Origin: Mesorhizobium huakuii
GTDB lineage: Bacteria; Pseudomonadota; Alphaproteobacteria; Rhizobiales; Rhizobiaceae
Length of the DNA: 64,000 nt
Direction: 5' to 3'
Assembly: GCF_030160235.1 (NCBI RefSeq)
Contig: NZ_BSNY01000021.1
Coordinates: forward strand, 62,001-126,000
Below are positions 8,467 through 16,603 of this stretch, piece by piece; position 1 is the stretch's first letter; each line of letters starts with the position of its first letter. Position numbers and translations under genes: made by a program. Below the pieces are notes generated by a model. The model ran no database searches, was not told where the DNA came from, and saw only the letters and a list, made by a program, of their open reading frames with translations.

Positions 8467-9786
8467 ATGAACCAAGCAGTCATCACCAAGGCCCTTCCGC
8501 TCGTCGAAGTCCACGGCGTCTGCCAGACCTATGACAAGGGCAGCGCGGGCAAGCTCGTCGTCCTCGACCAGGTCGGGCTAACTCTCGTCTCCGGCGAGAT
8601 CGTCGGCCTGCTCGGCCGCTCCGGATCCGGCAAGTCCACCTTGCTGCGCTCGATCGCCGGCCTGATCCGGCCGAGCGAGGGCGCCATCGCTTTCGAAGGC
8701 AAGGCTGTTTCCGGCACGCCGGACGGCATCGCCATGGTCTTCCAGAGTTTTGCGCTGTTTCCCTGGCTGACCGTGCTGCAGAATGTCGAACTCGGACTCG
8801 AGGCGCAGGGCGTCTCGCCGGCCGAGCGCCGCAAGCGCGCCCTTTCGGCCATCGACCTGATCGGCCTCGACGGCTTCGAGAACGCCTATCCGAAGGAACT
8901 GTCGGGCGGCATGCGCCAGCGCGTCGGGCTCGCCCGCGCCCTAGTGGTGCATCCAAAAGTGCTTCTGATGGATGAGCCGTTCTCGGCGCTCGACGTGCTG
9001 ACGGCCGAGACCCTGCGAACCGACCTGCTCGACCTCTGGTCGGAAGGCCGCATGCCGATCGAGTCGATCCTGATGGTGACGCACAACATCGAGGAGGCGG
9101 TGCTGATGTGCGACCGCGTGCTGATCTTCTCGTCCAATCCCGGCCGTGTCGTCGCAGAACTGCGGATCGACCTGCCGCAGCCCCGCAACCGGCTGGACCC
9201 GGCCTTCCGCGCCCTGGTCGAGGACATCTACGCCCGCATGACCGCCAGGAAGGAGCCGGGCAGCCCTCCCCGCGACGGCGTTTTCCCGGGTACGGGCATC
9301 GCCATGGTGCTGCCGCGCGTCTCGACCAACCTGCTTGCCGGCCTGATCGAGGCGGTCGCTGCGCCGCCTTACAACGGCCATGCCGACCTGCCGCCGTTGG
9401 CCGCCAGCCTGCAGCTCGAAATCGACGATCTGTTCCCGATCGCCGAAACGCTGCAGCTGCTGCGCTTTGCCGAATTCGCCGAGGGCGATATCCGGCTCAC
9501 TCCGGCCGGCAAACGCTTCGCCGAAAGCGAGGTCGACGCGCGCAAGCAATTGTTCGCGCAACAGCTCGCGACCTATGTGCCGCTGGCCGGCCACATCCGC
9601 CGCGTGCTCGACGAGCGCGCCAACCACAAGGCCCCGGCCCGGCGCTTCCGCGACGAGCTGGAGGACCACATGTCGGAAGGCTATGCCGACCAGACGGTGC
9701 GGGCAGTCATCAGTTGGGCCCGTTACGCCGAGTATTTCGCCTATGACGAGGAGAGCGACCTGTTCACGCTCGACAACCCGACATAA
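8467..9786 (+). CDS. ABC transporter ATPase with C-terminal AAA-associated domain
   Basis: 439 residues, ATG behind AGGAGA. The N-terminal ABC ATPase has Walker A GRSGSGKST (50-58), Q-loop VFQSF (91-95), signature LSGGMRQ (145-151), Walker B VLLMDEP (165-171) and switch H206 (MVTHN). It is closest to NitT/TauT-type ATPases (SsuB/TauB). From about residue 290 there is an extra helical domain (LPRVSTNLLAGLIEAV ... YAEYFAYDEESDLF) resembling the AAA-associated C-terminal domain found on some archaeal and bacterial transport ATPases. It pairs with the fused permease just upstream. The extra domain may be regulatory. Substrate unknown. Confidence 0.88.
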   Translation: MNQAVITKALPLVEVHGVCQTYDKGSAGKLVVLDQVGLTLVSGEIVGLLGRSGSGKSTLLRSIAGLIRPSEGAIAFEGKAVSGTPDGIAMVFQSFALFPWLTVLQNVELGLEAQGVSPAERRKRALSAIDLIGLDGFENAYPKELSGGMRQRVGLARALVVHPKVLLMDEPFSALDVLTAETLRTDLLDLWSEGRMPIESILMVTHNIEEAVLMCDRVLIFSSNPGRVVAELRIDLPQPRNRLDPAFRALVEDIYARMTARKEPGSPPRDGVFPGTGIAMVLPRVSTNLLAGLIEAVAAPPYNGHADLPPLAASLQLEIDDLFPIAETLQLLRFAEFAEGDIRLTPAGKRFAESEVDARKQLFAQQLATYVPLAGHIRRVLDERANHKAPARRFRDELEDHMSEGYADQTVRAVISWARYAEYFAYDEESDLFTLDNPT

Positions 9787-9808
9787 GCGATCCGCGCGCC
9801 GCGCCTGG

Positions 9809-11362
9809 TCACGACACCGGCGCCGCGCCGCCCTCTTCCGTTCGCCGCGCGATGAATTCGTCGAGCACGCCGGCTGTGACGGCGGCCGAAGCGGGCGGCT
9901 CGAAATCGGCAAGGATGCGTTTCCAGATACCGGTGGCGCGCTCGCTGGCGGTCTTTGATCCGCTTTGCGTCCAGTTGCCGAAATTCGACCAGTCGGCCAC
10001 CAGTGGCTCATAGAATGCGGTGCGGTAGCGGCTCATCGTGTGGCCGGCCGAGAAGAAATGCCCGCCCGGCTGCACTTCGGCGATGGCCTCGAAACCGATC
10101 GCGTCGTCGTCGCCAGGAGTTGCCGCGCAAAGCTCGGCAATCGACTGCACCGCCTCGATGTCGGTGATCAGCTTCTCGAAAGAGACACTCAGGCCACCCT
10201 CCAGCCAGCCCGCGGCGTGGATGCAGACGGTGGCGCCGGCAAGCACCGATCCCCAAAGGGCGAACTGCGACTCATGGGCTGCCTGCGCATCGGAAATGTT
10301 GGCGGCACTGCCGGCGCCCGAACGCCAGGGAAGGCCGATGAAGCGCGCCAATTGGCCGGCCCCCAGCGTCGCCTTGACGTGCTCGGGCGTGCCGAACGCC
10401 GGAGCGCCCGACTTCATGTCGACATTGGAGGAGAAGGAACCGTAAAGCACGGGTGCGCCCGGGCGCACGATCTGCGCCAATGCCAGACCGGCCAGCGCCT
10501 CGGCATGCTGAAGCGTCAGCGCGCCGGCGACCGTGATCGGCGCCATGGCCCCGGCCAGGCAGAACGGCGTGATGACCAGCACCTGCCCGGCGCGGGCGAA
10601 ATCGATGATGCCTTGCGCCATCGGAATGTCGAGCTGGCGCGGTGAATTGGTGTTGATGATGGTGTAGCAATAGGCGCCGGCGCGGAATTCATCCTCCGAC
10701 AGCCCGCGCGCCAGCCGGATCATCTCAAACCCATCCTCGACCTGCGGCGTTCCACGAGCGAAGACAAAGGGGAACTTGTCGGACAGCGTCAGCTGCGCGC
10801 GGTTGACCGCATAATGGCGAAAGCGGTTGTCGACATCCTGCGGCTCGATGCAGGGGCAAAGCATGTGCAGTACGTCGAAGTGCTGGATGAGCTTGGTCAA
10901 TTCCTCGAAGGCGCCGAGCGTTCCCGGCCGGCGGCCGCGTTCAAGATCGGTGACGTTGGGCGCGCCGGCGCCGGCGAGGAACGTCATCGAGCCGAGTTCG
11001 AGCAAAAGATCGCGGCTGCGGTCGCCCGCCAGCGCCGGAATTGATTTTGGCGCCGAGGCCAGTGCCGCCGCCACTATGTCGCGGCCGATGCGCACCATAT
11101 CGGTGTCCGGGTCCACGAGCGCACCGGCGCGGGCGAAAATCTCCCGTGCCTGCGGCAAGAGCACCTTGATGCCGAGCTCCTCCAGCACGCGCAGCGCTGT
11201 GTCGTGGATGGAAGCCACCTGGTCATCCGAAAAGATCGGCTGCGGCAGAAACGGGTTCTTCAGCGATCGGTAGTTGGGCCGGCGGCTGCTTTCGCTGCCG
11301 GCTTCGCCGGTGCGTCCACGCCGGCGCTCGCGCCTGCTGTCTCGTGCCGCGTCGTCGATCAT
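9809..11362 (-). CDS. Trimethylamine methyltransferase (MttB) family protein, non-pyrrolysine
   Basis: 517 residues of the MttB/MtgB superfamily: FSDDQVASIHDTALRVLEELG at the N-terminal side, then a TIM-barrel core (GAGAPNVTDLERGRRPG, AGAMAPITVAGALTLQHAE, SGAGSAANISDAQAAHES). Archaeal MttB enzymes read an in-frame amber codon as pyrrolysine. Here the frame is open with no UAG, as in bacterial homologues that demethylate glycine betaine or other quaternary amines to a corrinoid protein. The start is ATG at 11362 with AGGAGG eight bases upstream; the frame extends further but overlaps the upstream gene. It is 13 bp downstream of a dimethylglycine-dehydrogenase-like gene, which suggests a shared role in N-methyl catabolism. 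No corrinoid protein gene is nearby. Confidence 0.85.
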   Translation of the reverse strand: MIDDAARDSRRERRRGRTGEAGSESSRRPNYRSLKNPFLPQPIFSDDQVASIHDTALRVLEELGIKVLLPQAREIFARAGALVDPDTDMVRIGRDIVAAALASAPKSIPALAGDRSRDLLLELGSMTFLAGAGAPNVTDLERGRRPGTLGAFEELTKLIQHFDVLHMLCPCIEPQDVDNRFRHYAVNRAQLTLSDKFPFVFARGTPQVEDGFEMIRLARGLSEDEFRAGAYCYTIINTNSPRQLDIPMAQGIIDFARAGQVLVITPFCLAGAMAPITVAGALTLQHAEALAGLALAQIVRPGAPVLYGSFSSNVDMKSGAPAFGTPEHVKATLGAGQLARFIGLPWRSGAGSAANISDAQAAHESQFALWGSVLAGATVCIHAAGWLEGGLSVSFEKLITDIEAVQSIAELCAATPGDDDAIGFEAIAEVQPGGHFFSAGHTMSRYRTAFYEPLVADWSNFGNWTQSGSKTASERATGIWKRILADFEPPASAAVTAGVLDEFIARRTEEGGAAPVS

Positions 11363-11370
11363 TGAAAAAT

Positions 11371-11376
11371 CCTCCT
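11371..11376 (-). promoter_or_regulatory. Ribosome binding site fixing the MttB-like start
   Basis: AGGAGG on the minus strand, ending eight bases before the ATG at 11362. It touches the stop codon of the upstream flavoprotein gene (11376-11378), consistent with translational coupling. Confidence 0.7.
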
Positions 11377-13784
11377 CATTGCCGCATCGCCTTGCCCGGG
11401 GGATCGTAGGGCGACGCCGCGATGACACGAGCCGGCCGTTCGACGCCGACAATGTGCACCGAAAGCGCCGTACCCTCCTCGGCAAAATCGCCGTCCACCA
11501 ACGCCAGCGCGACGCTCTTGCCGATCGTGTAGCCAAAACCGCCAGAGGTAACGAAGCCGACGCGTCGGCCCTCATGCCAGACCGGTTCGAAGCCGCTGGC
11601 GTCGGCATCGAGCGCGTCGACCTCCAGCGTCACGATCCGTTGCGAGATGCCTGCCTTGCGTTCCCTCAGCGCCGCCTCGCGGCCGACGAAATCGCCCTTG
11701 TCGAAGGCGATGAAACGGTCGAGCCCGGTCTGGCCCGGCGTGTAGCCCTGCGTGAATTCGCGCGACCAGATGCCGAAGCTTTTTTCCAATCGCAGCGCAT
11801 TCAGCGCGTAGTAGCCGATCTCGGCCAGGCCGAGATCCTCGCCGGCGGCAAGCAGCGTCCCGCGCAGCGTGGCATGCATGGTCCCCGGGCAGTTGATCTC
11901 GAAGCCCAGCTCGCCCGCTATGGACAGGCGGGCAACCCGCGCCGGCACCATGCCGATGTCGAACGCGCCGCAGGCCATGAACGGCAGTGCCGCGCCGGAG
12001 ACATCCTGATGCGTCGTGCGTTCCAGGATTTTGCGCGCATTCGGCCCAGTCAGCAGGAAGCCGCTTGTCGCGTCGGAAATGTCGGTGACCGTGACGCCCT
12101 CTCCTGCCTGGCTCTCGAACCAGCGCATGTGGAATTCCCTGAGGTAGTAGGAGCCCATCAGCCAGTAGTCGCCGCCCCAATTGATCACGGTGAGGTCGCC
12201 CTTCAGCCGCCCGTCCGGTCCGAGCATCGGCGCCAGCCGCGCCTGCCCGGCCTTCGGCAGCCGGCAGGCCAGCAACCGGTCGAGCCATGCCTCCGCACCC
12301 GCGCCGGACACGCAATACCGCGCATAGGCCGAGATATCGACGAGCCCGGCGGCACGCCGGACCTGCAGAGCTTCGTCGCCGACGATGTCGAAGGCGTTGG
12401 AGCGCTTGAGCGTGGTGTTCTCGCGAAAGCCCATCGGCGCGAAATAGGCCGGGATTTCCAGCCCCCACGACGCCGTCCATTCGCAGCCGGCGGCGCTCAT
12501 GCCGTCATAGGCGCCGGGGCGTTTCAACGGCCGGCCCGCCGGCAGCCGCTCATTGGGGAAAGTCATGACGAAACGGCGCGCATAGAATTGCCGCGTCGTC
12601 TGTCTCAGATATTCACGGTTGGCGGCAAAGGCGCCGTAGCGGGCAATGTCCATGCCGAAAATGTCGGCCTGCGGCTCGCCATGGATCATCCATTCGGCCA
12701 GCGATTTGCCGACGCCGCCGCCCTGGCTGAAACCGGCCATGACGCCGCAGGCGACCCAGTAGTTTTTCAGGCCGCGCACCGGTCCGACGATCGGATTGCC
12801 GTCGGGGGTAAAGGTGAAAGCGCCGTTGACCCATTTGCGGATGCCGGCGCTCGCCAGGCAGGGAAAGCGCTCATGCGCCTTGGCGAGTTCCGGGCTGATG
12901 CGGTCTATGTCTTCCGGGATCAGCTCGATGCCGTAGTCCCATGGCGCGCCGTCCATGTTCCAATGCTTCGGGTTCTGCTCGTAGACGCCGAGCAGCACGC
13001 CCTTGCGCTCCTGGCGCAGGTAGGAAAAGCCGTCGAGATCGACGGCGATGCCGATCTCCCGGTCGAGCGCGGCGATCTCGGGAATGTCCTCGGTGATGAA
13101 ATAATGGTGTTCCATCGGCGTCACCGGCAGGTTGACGCCGGCCATGCGGCCGAGCTGCTTTGCCCACAGACCGCCGGCGTTGACGACATGCTCGGCGATG
13201 ACGGTGCCCTGCTCGGTGACGACGTCCCAGTGGCCGTCCGCGCGAGACTTCAACTCGACGACACGGTTGCGCAGGATCACGTCGGCGCCACGCTTTTTCG
13301 CGGCGCCGGCATAGGCGTGCGTCGTTCCATAGGGGTCGAGATGGCCTTCGTTGGAATCATGCAGACCACCGAGCACGCCAGTGACGTCGACGATCGGACA
13401 GATTTCCTTGATCTCGTCGGGAGTCACCAGCCGGGCGGTTTCGATGCCGACCGACTGGAACACCGCCCAGGCCGATTTCAGCCATTCCCAGCGCTGGGGA
13501 TCGCTGGCCATGTTGACACCGCCGGTCATGTGCAGGCCGATATCCCAGCCGGACTCGGCCTCGATCTCGCGGTACAGCTTGATGGTGTAGTCCTGCAGCG
13601 CCGCGACGTTGGGATCGGCATTGAGCGCATGAAACCCGGCTGCCGCGTGCCAGGTCGAACCGGCGGTCAGTTCCGCGCGCTCGATCAGCGCCACGTCAGA
13701 CCAGCCGAACCGCGTCAGATGGTAAAGCACCGAGGCGCCGACCACCCCGCCCCCGATCACGACTGCACGGTAGTGCGACTTCAA
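11376..13784 (-). CDS. Dimethylglycine/sarcosine dehydrogenase-like FAD oxidoreductase with GcvT domains
   Basis: 802 residues, the length of DMGDH-type proteins. The N-terminal FAD/DAO domain has GGGVVGAS (11-18) and GSTWHAAAG (42-50), whose W-H pair matches the covalent flavin site of dimethylglycine and sarcosine dehydrogenases. An FAO_M-like middle domain (about 370-425) and a C-terminal GcvT/aminomethyltransferase-type folate-binding half follow (LTGPNARKILE, GELGFEINCPG, LRLEKSFGIWSRE, VGREAAL). It would oxidatively demethylate an N-methylated glycine and pass the one-carbon unit to tetrahydrofolate. The downstream MttB-family gene supports a betaine-type pathway. The substrate is inferred; several paralogues of this family have unknown substrates. 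Confidence 0.87.
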   Translation of the reverse strand: MKSHYRAVVIGGGVVGASVLYHLTRFGWSDVALIERAELTAGSTWHAAAGFHALNADPNVAALQDYTIKLYREIEAESGWDIGLHMTGGVNMASDPQRWEWLKSAWAVFQSVGIETARLVTPDEIKEICPIVDVTGVLGGLHDSNEGHLDPYGTTHAYAGAAKKRGADVILRNRVVELKSRADGHWDVVTEQGTVIAEHVVNAGGLWAKQLGRMAGVNLPVTPMEHHYFITEDIPEIAALDREIGIAVDLDGFSYLRQERKGVLLGVYEQNPKHWNMDGAPWDYGIELIPEDIDRISPELAKAHERFPCLASAGIRKWVNGAFTFTPDGNPIVGPVRGLKNYWVACGVMAGFSQGGGVGKSLAEWMIHGEPQADIFGMDIARYGAFAANREYLRQTTRQFYARRFVMTFPNERLPAGRPLKRPGAYDGMSAAGCEWTASWGLEIPAYFAPMGFRENTTLKRSNAFDIVGDEALQVRRAAGLVDISAYARYCVSGAGAEAWLDRLLACRLPKAGQARLAPMLGPDGRLKGDLTVINWGGDYWLMGSYYLREFHMRWFESQAGEGVTVTDISDATSGFLLTGPNARKILERTTHQDVSGAALPFMACGAFDIGMVPARVARLSIAGELGFEINCPGTMHATLRGTLLAAGEDLGLAEIGYYALNALRLEKSFGIWSREFTQGYTPGQTGLDRFIAFDKGDFVGREAALRERKAGISQRIVTLEVDALDADASGFEPVWHEGRRVGFVTSGGFGYTIGKSVALALVDGDFAEEGTALSVHIVGVERPARVIAASPYDPPGKAMRQ

Positions 13785-14080
13785 GGCTTCCCTCCCGGTC
13801 TGTCAGAAGCGCAACATACAGCACTAGACATAAGTGTCCAGTACTGCGCTTGCATGCCCGGACGGGCGTGTGGGGATGGTCCATTCTTCCCCGCGAGCGC
13901 GTGTTTTTCCCGGCCAGTGCACATGCCGGCGGACAGGCATGCCGCACTGTCACGCAAGCATCATGTTCGCGCCTTAGACCGCTTTTCGGGGGGCGGCGCG
14001 CGGCATCATCGATGTACCGCCTCGTTCAGCTTTTTCGCTCTTCGACCGCTCCGGCACATCTGTCACAACGAGGATCATCC
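13785..14080. other. Divergent intergenic region with candidate operator
   Basis: 296 bp between the divergent DMGDH-like and phytase-like genes. Apart from the dyad at 13823-13842, I see a run of G (about 13988-13993) and no gene. Confidence 0.5.
13823..13842. promoter_or_regulatory. Candidate operator dyad upstream of the DMGDH-MttB operon
   Basis: ACTAGACA-TAAG-TGTCCAGT is an inverted repeat of 8-bp arms with one mismatch and a 4-bp centre. It lies 39-58 bp before the ATG of the flavoprotein gene (13784). The size and symmetry fit a TetR- or GntR-type regulator, but no regulator gene is adjacent. Function is inferred from symmetry and position only. Confidence 0.5.
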
Positions 14081-15550
14081 ATGAAACACCCGCACCGAAC
14101 CGCCTCGCTCGGCGTCGCGCTGGCCTTGTTCACCGCCTTGACGCCGGCGCTCGCCAACAGCACCGCGACCGCCGGCGGCCTCGTCAACAAGGGTCTGGTC
14201 GGCGTCGGCCGCATCCCGGCCGCACAGCGCGACAAATTCGGCGAGACGTTCGGCTCGGGTTCCGGCATGGCGATCGACACATCGAGCTGGAAGCATGATG
14301 TGGGCACTTACAAGGGTTCGCTCTGGCTGCTGCCGGACCGCGGCTACAATGTCGCCGGCACCACCGACTACCGGCCGCGCCTCAACACGATCGGCATCGA
14401 GTTCACGCCGGCGGCAGCAGGCGCCGCTGGCCAGGAGCAGACCGAAGTCAAGGCGACGCTCACCGACACCATGCTTCTGACCGACGACAAGGGCGCTGAT
14501 GCCACCGGCCTCGATCCGCTGTCGGATGTGCGCGCCGCTGTCGGCGACATGCCGATGCTGCCCGCCGCCACCAACGGCAAGCTCGCCCTCGACAACGAGG
14601 CGATCGTGCGGCTGCCCGACGGCTCGATGTTCATCTCCGACGAATACGGCCCCAACATCTACCGCTTCTCGGCGCAAGGCCGCCTGCTGTCGGCGACGCA
14701 GCCGCCGGCCGCCCTGGTGCCGATGCGCAAGGGCGCGCCGAACTTCTCCTCGGACAATCCCGGCCCGGGTGCCGCCGAGCCCGATCCGAAGGATCCCGAG
14801 ACCGGCCGCCAGAACAACCAGGGCTTGGAAGGCATGGCGATGACGCCGGACGGCAAGTTCCTGATCGCCGTGCTGCAGTCGGCGACCAGGCAGGATGGCG
14901 GCGATTCAGGCTCGACCCGGCAGAACACCAGGGCTCTGGTCTATGACGCCTCCGACCTCGCCCATCTCAAGCTGGCGCATGAATATGTCGTGCCGCTGCC
15001 GGTGTTCAAGGACGCCAAGGGCAAGACCAAGGTCGCCGCGCAAAGCGAGATCGTGGCGCTGTCGGACACGTCCTTCCTGATGCTGGCGCGTGACAGCGGC
15101 AACGGCCAGGGCGTCAAGGGCGACACCTCGCTTCTGCGTCAGATTTTCGTCGTCGACGTTTCGGCCGCGACCGACATCGCCGGCGGCCCTTTCGACGCCG
15201 CTGACAAGCCCGTCGCGCCCAAGGGCGTGCTCGATCCGTCGGTGACGCCGGCCAAGCTGACGCCGTTCATCGACATCAACGACAATGCGCAGCTCAATCG
15301 CTTCGGCCTGCACAATGGCGCGCCGAACGACCACAACAATCTCTCGGAAAAGTGGGAAGCAATGTCGCTGGCCAGCGTGCTCGATCCGAAGCTGCCCGAC
15401 GACTATTTCCTGTTCGTCGCCAATGACAACGACTTCCTCGCCCAGGACGGCTTCCAGGTCGGCGCGCCCTACAAGGCCGATGACGGCGCCAATGTCGACA
15501 CCATGTTCCTGGTCTATCAGGTCACGCTTCCCGGCCTGGCCAAGAAGTAA
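14081..15550 (+). CDS. Secreted esterase-like phytase-family protein
   Basis: 489 residues beginning at ATG 14081 behind CGAGGA. An N-terminal signal peptide (ASLGVALALFTALTPALA) with a likely cut after ALA sends it to the periplasm. The mature part has the features of the esterase-like-activity-of-phytase family: LWLLPDRGYN, LDNEAIVRLPDG, FISDEYGPNIYRF and NNQGLEGMAMTPDGKFL, which are beta-propeller blade segments. Members are thought to hydrolyse phosphate esters or act as esterases, but few are characterised. It stands alone, divergent from the DMGDH operon and convergent with the L,D-transpeptidase gene, with a strong hairpin between. Confidence 0.85.
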   Translation: MKHPHRTASLGVALALFTALTPALANSTATAGGLVNKGLVGVGRIPAAQRDKFGETFGSGSGMAIDTSSWKHDVGTYKGSLWLLPDRGYNVAGTTDYRPRLNTIGIEFTPAAAGAAGQEQTEVKATLTDTMLLTDDKGADATGLDPLSDVRAAVGDMPMLPAATNGKLALDNEAIVRLPDGSMFISDEYGPNIYRFSAQGRLLSATQPPAALVPMRKGAPNFSSDNPGPGAAEPDPKDPETGRQNNQGLEGMAMTPDGKFLIAVLQSATRQDGGDSGSTRQNTRALVYDASDLAHLKLAHEYVVPLPVFKDAKGKTKVAAQSEIVALSDTSFLMLARDSGNGQGVKGDTSLLRQIFVVDVSAATDIAGGPFDAADKPVAPKGVLDPSVTPAKLTPFIDINDNAQLNRFGLHNGAPNDHNNLSEKWEAMSLASVLDPKLPDDYFLFVANDNDFLAQDGFQVGAPYKADDGANVDTMFLVYQVTLPGLAKK

Positions 15551-15561
15551 TCACCACCATC

Positions 15562-15590
15562 CAGGCGGACGCGCTCGACGCGTCCGCCTG
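15562..15590. terminator. Bidirectional terminator-like hairpin
   Basis: CAGGCGGACGCG (15562-15573), loop CTCGA, CGCGTCCGCCTG (15579-15590): a perfect 12-bp GC-rich stem. It lies 12 bp after the phytase-like stop and 12 bp after the convergent L,D-transpeptidase stop. No U-run, but position and stability suit termination in both directions. Confidence 0.65.
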
Positions 15591-15601
15591 AGTGTGAAGG
15601 C

Positions 15602-16393
15602 TTATTTCAAGAACTCCGCGTCCTTCGGCACGCCCGCATCGATCGGCTCGGCCGTCCTGCTCGACACCGCCATGATCTTGCCGGCAGCCGACAGGTTCGG
15701 CCGCACGAAGACCGGCGCGGGACCGTTGACGCGGCTGTAGAGGTCGATGATGTCCTGGTTCATGAAGCGCACGCAGCCCGACGAAGCGTTCTTGCCGATG
15801 GAATCCCACTCCGGCGTGCCGTGCAGCCGGTACATCGTGTCCTTGCCGTCGCGGAAGAGGTAGAGCGCACGGGCGCCGAGCGGGCTCTGCGGCCCCGGCG
15901 GCATGCCGTCCTTGAATTTCGCCAGTTCCGGCCGGCGCTGGATCATTTCCGGCGGCGGCGTCCACACCGGCCATTTCTTCCGTGCCTGGACCACGGCGCT
16001 GCCGGTCCAGCCGAAACCGGCCTTCCCTAGGCTGACGCCATAGCGGATGGCCTTGCCGCCGTCGCGCACCAGATAGAGGAAGTGCTCGGAGACATCGACG
16101 ACGATGGTGCCGGGCTTTTCTCCGGTCGGGTCGGCCACGATCTGGCGCACGAACTTCGGATCGAGCTTGGCCACCGGGATTGCCGGCAGTTGATAGCCTT
16201 CGTCGGTACGCGCCGCGTACATGGTTGCGGTATCGCCGAACGCCGTGTCGGGTGGCGGCGCGGCCACCGGCGGCGGCGTCACCACTTCCGTCGTGGTACA
16301 CGCCGAAAGAGCCATCGAGGCTGCGCCCAGAGCGGACGCACCAAGAAACGCGCGCCGGTTCAGGCGCTCGGAAAACAGCGGATTATCGGACAT
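15602..16393 (-). CDS. L,D-transpeptidase (YkuD) lipoprotein with Tat-like signal
   Basis: 263 residues from ATG 16393. The N-terminus has a twin-arginine motif NRRAFLG (12-18) followed by a hydrophobic stretch and lipobox LSAC (29-32), so the protein is probably exported folded and lipidated at C32. The YkuD domain has catalytic H191 (LHGTPEWDSIG) and the SSGCVRF motif with C207 and R209. The family makes 3-3 crosslinks in peptidoglycan or attaches proteins to it. An in-frame TTG at 16414 adds seven residues but has no better ribosome site. The gene is alone and converges with the phytase-like gene. Confidence 0.92.
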   Translation of the reverse strand: MSDNPLFSERLNRRAFLGASALGAASMALSACTTTEVVTPPPVAAPPPDTAFGDTATMYAARTDEGYQLPAIPVAKLDPKFVRQIVADPTGEKPGTIVVDVSEHFLYLVRDGGKAIRYGVSLGKAGFGWTGSAVVQARKKWPVWTPPPEMIQRRPELAKFKDGMPPGPQSPLGARALYLFRDGKDTMYRLHGTPEWDSIGKNASSGCVRFMNQDIIDLYSRVNGPAPVFVRPNLSAAGKIMAVSSRTAEPIDAGVPKDAEFLK

Positions 16394-16603
16394 GACCCCC
16401 CCGGCTATTCGCAAGATCTGATAGGAATGCGGGCCCCACGCCCCAGGGGATCAATAGCCCATTCCGGGACCTTTGAGAACATGATTAGATCAAGGTGCGC
16501 CGGCAGACCTCCGGCGAACCTTTTCCGACACCGCATCGACCTGCCCCGTTGAATCGGCAATGATGGTGGAACGGATCCAGATCACTTTGCCGAGTTGCCT
16601 GCC

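Noticed and set aside
9809-11362. Pyrrolysine-encoding MttB
   Set aside because: The frame contains no in-frame TAG; it is a non-pyrrolysine member.
11274-14084. 936-codon open frame on the plus strand opposite the DMGDH-like and MttB-like genes
   Set aside because: It is antisense to genes with clear domain motifs. High GC at third positions removes stops from the opposite strand; the translation has no recognisable domain.
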